The notes beneath the pieces are model-generated. The model made no database searches. It worked only from the letters and a program-made list of their open reading frames with translations, and was not told the origin of the DNA. Source: CAKOSP01 sp964369625 (GTDB taxonomy: Bacteria; Bacillota_I; Bacilli_A; RF39; UBA660). Taken from it: a stretch of 7,979 nucleotides of DNA. Made by a program: the position numbers and the translations under genes. The DNA is taken from contig CAYJFC010000034.1 in NCBI GenBank assembly GCA_964369625.1, positions 1-7,979 on the forward strand, in the 5' to 3' direction. This document shows, piece after piece, positions 6,147 through 7,979 of this stretch (its first letter is position 1; each line of letters begins with the position of its first letter).

Positions 6147-6155
6147 TGGTACAAT
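6147..6155 (+). promoter_or_regulatory. Extended -10 promoter of uvrA
   Basis: TGG followed by TACAAT (6150-6155) is an extended -10 element about 20 nt upstream of the uvrA ATG. The -35 region at 6127-6132 (TGTGTT) is poor, as is usual for extended -10 promoters. No LexA/DinR box (CGAAC-N4-GTTCG) was found in the gap, so SOS control is not evident. Confidence 0.5.
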
Positions 6156-6175
6156 ACTAATGCGTAGGTGATAGT

Positions 6176-7979
6176 ATGGATAAAATTAGAATAAAAGGTG
6201 CAAGAGAAAATAATTTAAAAAATGTTTCGATTGATTTACCTAAAAATAAACTTATAGTTATGACTGGAGTATCTGGTTCAGGAAAAAGTAGTTTGGCATT
6301 TGACACAATATATGCAGAAGGCCAAAGAAGATATGTTGAAAGTTTATCAGCATATGCAAGACAATTTATAGGGGTTGCCAATAAACCTGATGTAGATTCA
6401 ATAGAGGGTTTATCTCCGAGTATATCAATTGATCAGAAGACTACTAATCGTAATCCAAGGTCTACAGTTGGTACAATAACAGAGATATATGATTATCTTC
6501 GTCTTTTATATGCTAGAATAGGAACTCCATATTGTCCGAATCATAATGAACCAATTTTTGCACAATCTATTGAAGAAATGACAAATAAAATTATGGAAAA
6601 TAGTGATAAGAAAATAACTATTATGGCACCAATTGTAAGAGGAGAAAAAGGTACACATAAAGATTTATTTAATGATTTATCAGAAAAAGGATTTACTAAA
6701 GTTAGAGTTAACGGGGAAATTCTTAAAACTTATGAACAAATAGAAATTTCTAAAACAAAAAAATCTAATATAGATGTTGTAATTGATAAAATAACAGTAT
6801 CAAACGATGAAAGAAGTAGAATTTTTGAAGCGCTTGAAATGAGTACCAAAATGGCTCACGGAAAAGTTTTATTAATAGTTGAAGATGAAGAAATTTTAAT
6901 GAGTGAAGATTATGCTTGTCCAAATTGTAATTATTCAATTGGAGAATTAGAGCCAAGAATGTTTTCATTTAACTCTCCATTTGGAGCATGTCCTGAATGT
7001 AAAGGACTAGGATTTTCTCAGAAAATTAATATTGATTTATTAATTCCTGATAAAAACAAAAGTATTAATGAAGGTGCTATAACTGTACTTAATAACGAAG
7101 AAACAAATACTTTTTTTACTATGATAAGAACTGTTGCAGAATATAAAAATATTAATTTAAATACTCCAGTAAACAAATTACTTAAAGAAGATTTAGATAT
7201 AATTCTATATGGTTTAAATGAAGAAATTGAATTTAATTATACATCTAAAAATGGTGGAACTAGAAAAACATATTCTTTTTATGAAGGTATTGTAAATAAT
7301 TTAGAAAGAAGATATATAGAAACAACTAGTACTTGGATTAGAGAGTGGCTAGATGGTTATATGTATGAGTCAACATGTGATAAATGTGGCGGTAAAAGAT
7401 TAATTCCAGGAGTATTGTCAGTGTATATAAATAAAAAGAATATCGATGATTTATGTTCATATTCTATAGAAGAACTGCACAACTTTTTTAATAAAATAAA
7501 GCTTAATGAAACTCAAAAGGAAATAAGCAAACTTATTTTAAAAGAAATAAAAGAAAGACTTTCTTTTTTAGTAAATGTAGGATTATCATATTTAACTTTA
7601 TCTAGAGACGCAGGTACATTATCAGGTGGTGAAGCGCAAAGAATTAGGCTTGCAACTCAAATTGGTTCAAGACTTACGGGTGTATTATATGTTTTAGATG
7701 AACCTAGTATTGGTTTACATCAAAAAGATAATGAAAAATTAATTAATTCACTTAAAGAAATGAGAGACTTGGGAAATACTTTAGTGGTAGTAGAGCATGA
7801 TACAGATACAATGTTAGAAGCAGATTTTTTAGTAGATATTGGACCTGGGGCAGGTGAATATGGTGGAAATATAACATCTTTTGGTACACCTGCTGAAGTT
7901 ATGAAAGATCCTAATAGTTTAACTGGTAAATTTTTAAGTGGTAAAGAATTTATTGAAGTACCTAAAAAAAGAAGAAAAG
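6176..7979 (+). CDS. uvrA: Excinuclease ABC subunit A, 5' part (runs off the window)
   Basis: UvrA is the damage-recognising ATPase of nucleotide excision repair; it dimerises, loads UvrB on lesions and acts on DNA in the cytoplasm. About 601 of the usual roughly 940 residues are present. Visible parts in order are GARENNLKN, Walker A GVSGSGKS (31-38), the YVESLSAYARQF stretch, the UvrB-binding and insertion region, and a zinc module with CPNC (C248, C251) and CPEC (C272, C275). A further CDKC pair (C401, C404), signature LSGGEAQR (482-489), Walker B ending LDEPS (D508, E509) and switch His541 complete the first ATPase half. The second ATPase half and the C-terminal zinc finger lie beyond the edge. 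ATG 6176 is preceded by a weak TAGGTGAT site. There are no lesions or oddities; it is a chromosomal anchor for the window. Confidence 0.98.
   Translation, partial: MDKIRIKGARENNLKNVSIDLPKNKLIVMTGVSGSGKSSLAFDTIYAEGQRRYVESLSAYARQFIGVANKPDVDSIEGLSPSISIDQKTTNRNPRSTVGTITEIYDYLRLLYARIGTPYCPNHNEPIFAQSIEEMTNKIMENSDKKITIMAPIVRGEKGTHKDLFNDLSEKGFTKVRVNGEILKTYEQIEISKTKKSNIDVVIDKITVSNDERSRIFEALEMSTKMAHGKVLLIVEDEEILMSEDYACPNCNYSIGELEPRMFSFNSPFGACPECKGLGFSQKINIDLLIPDKNKSINEGAITVLNNEETNTFFTMIRTVAEYKNINLNTPVNKLLKEDLDIILYGLNEEIEFNYTSKNGGTRKTYSFYEGIVNNLERRYIETTSTWIREWLDGYMYESTCDKCGGKRLIPGVLSVYINKKNIDDLCSYSIEELHNFFNKIKLNETQKEISKLILKEIKERLSFLVNVGLSYLTLSRDAGTLSGGEAQRIRLATQIGSRLTGVLYVLDEPSIGLHQKDNEKLINSLKEMRDLGNTLVVVEHDTDTMLEADFLVDIGPGAGEYGGNITSFGTPAEVMKDPNSLTGKFLSGKEFIEVPKKRRK

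Noticed and set aside
6062..6175. TPP or other riboswitch before the binding-protein gene
   Set aside because: The gap is 114 bp, shared by two promoters, and holds no recognisable conserved riboswitch core.
6157..6381. Minus-strand ORF of 74 codons over the start of uvrA
   Set aside because: It is the antisense image of the UvrA Walker A region, which is unmistakably coding on the plus strand.
6765..6968. Minus-strand ORF of 67 codons
   Set aside because: Antisense to conserved UvrA sequence; composition and lack of a ribosome site mark it as a shadow.

Overview
The window is AT-rich DNA (hand-counted lines run from about 17% to 35% GC) with Shine-Dalgarno-led genes, ATGA-type overlaps, AGA arginine codons and TGG tryptophan. 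This fits a low-GC Firmicute, perhaps an uncultured gut lineage. The standard code is assumed: TGA appears only as a stop and no ORF needs it as Trp.

Right part (about 4660-7979) looks like ordinary chromosome. uvrA runs rightward from 6176 and leaves the window after about 600 codons. Divergent from it is an SsuA/THI5-type ABC transporter operon: an intact substrate-binding protein (6061-5072), then an ATPase gene (5079-4660) that stops just after the LSGGMKQR signature and so lacks Walker B, D-loop and H-loop. No permease is present. The ATPase appears to have been cut by the arrival of the DNA to its left.

Central part (about 350-4606) is a compact rightward operon of four overlapping or nearly abutting genes. 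They are a FolE2-type GTP cyclohydrolase IB (774-1547), an unrecognised 295-residue protein (1544-2431), a divergent GTP cyclohydrolase II domain carrying a C-terminal extension of about 300 residues (2421-3947), and a CYTH/triphosphate-tunnel protein (3951-4577). A near-perfect promoter (TTGACA, 16 bp, TATAAT at 351-378) lies upstream and a bidirectional hairpin terminator downstream. Two different GTP-opening enzyme families next to a triphosphate-handling fold suggest a pathway that turns GTP into a specialised pterin or formamidopyrimidine-like product. I know of no described system with this gene set; the product and its role are unknown.

Left part (1-773) is decayed accessory DNA. It holds a leftward XRE-type regulator remnant with a stop and a frameshift, two small palindromes between it and the operon promoter, and a rightward leader ORF broken by one stop and two frameshifts in A-runs. 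The picture is an island whose metabolic core is intact while its control region and edge are decaying. No integrase, transposase, tRNA or CRISPR array is visible.
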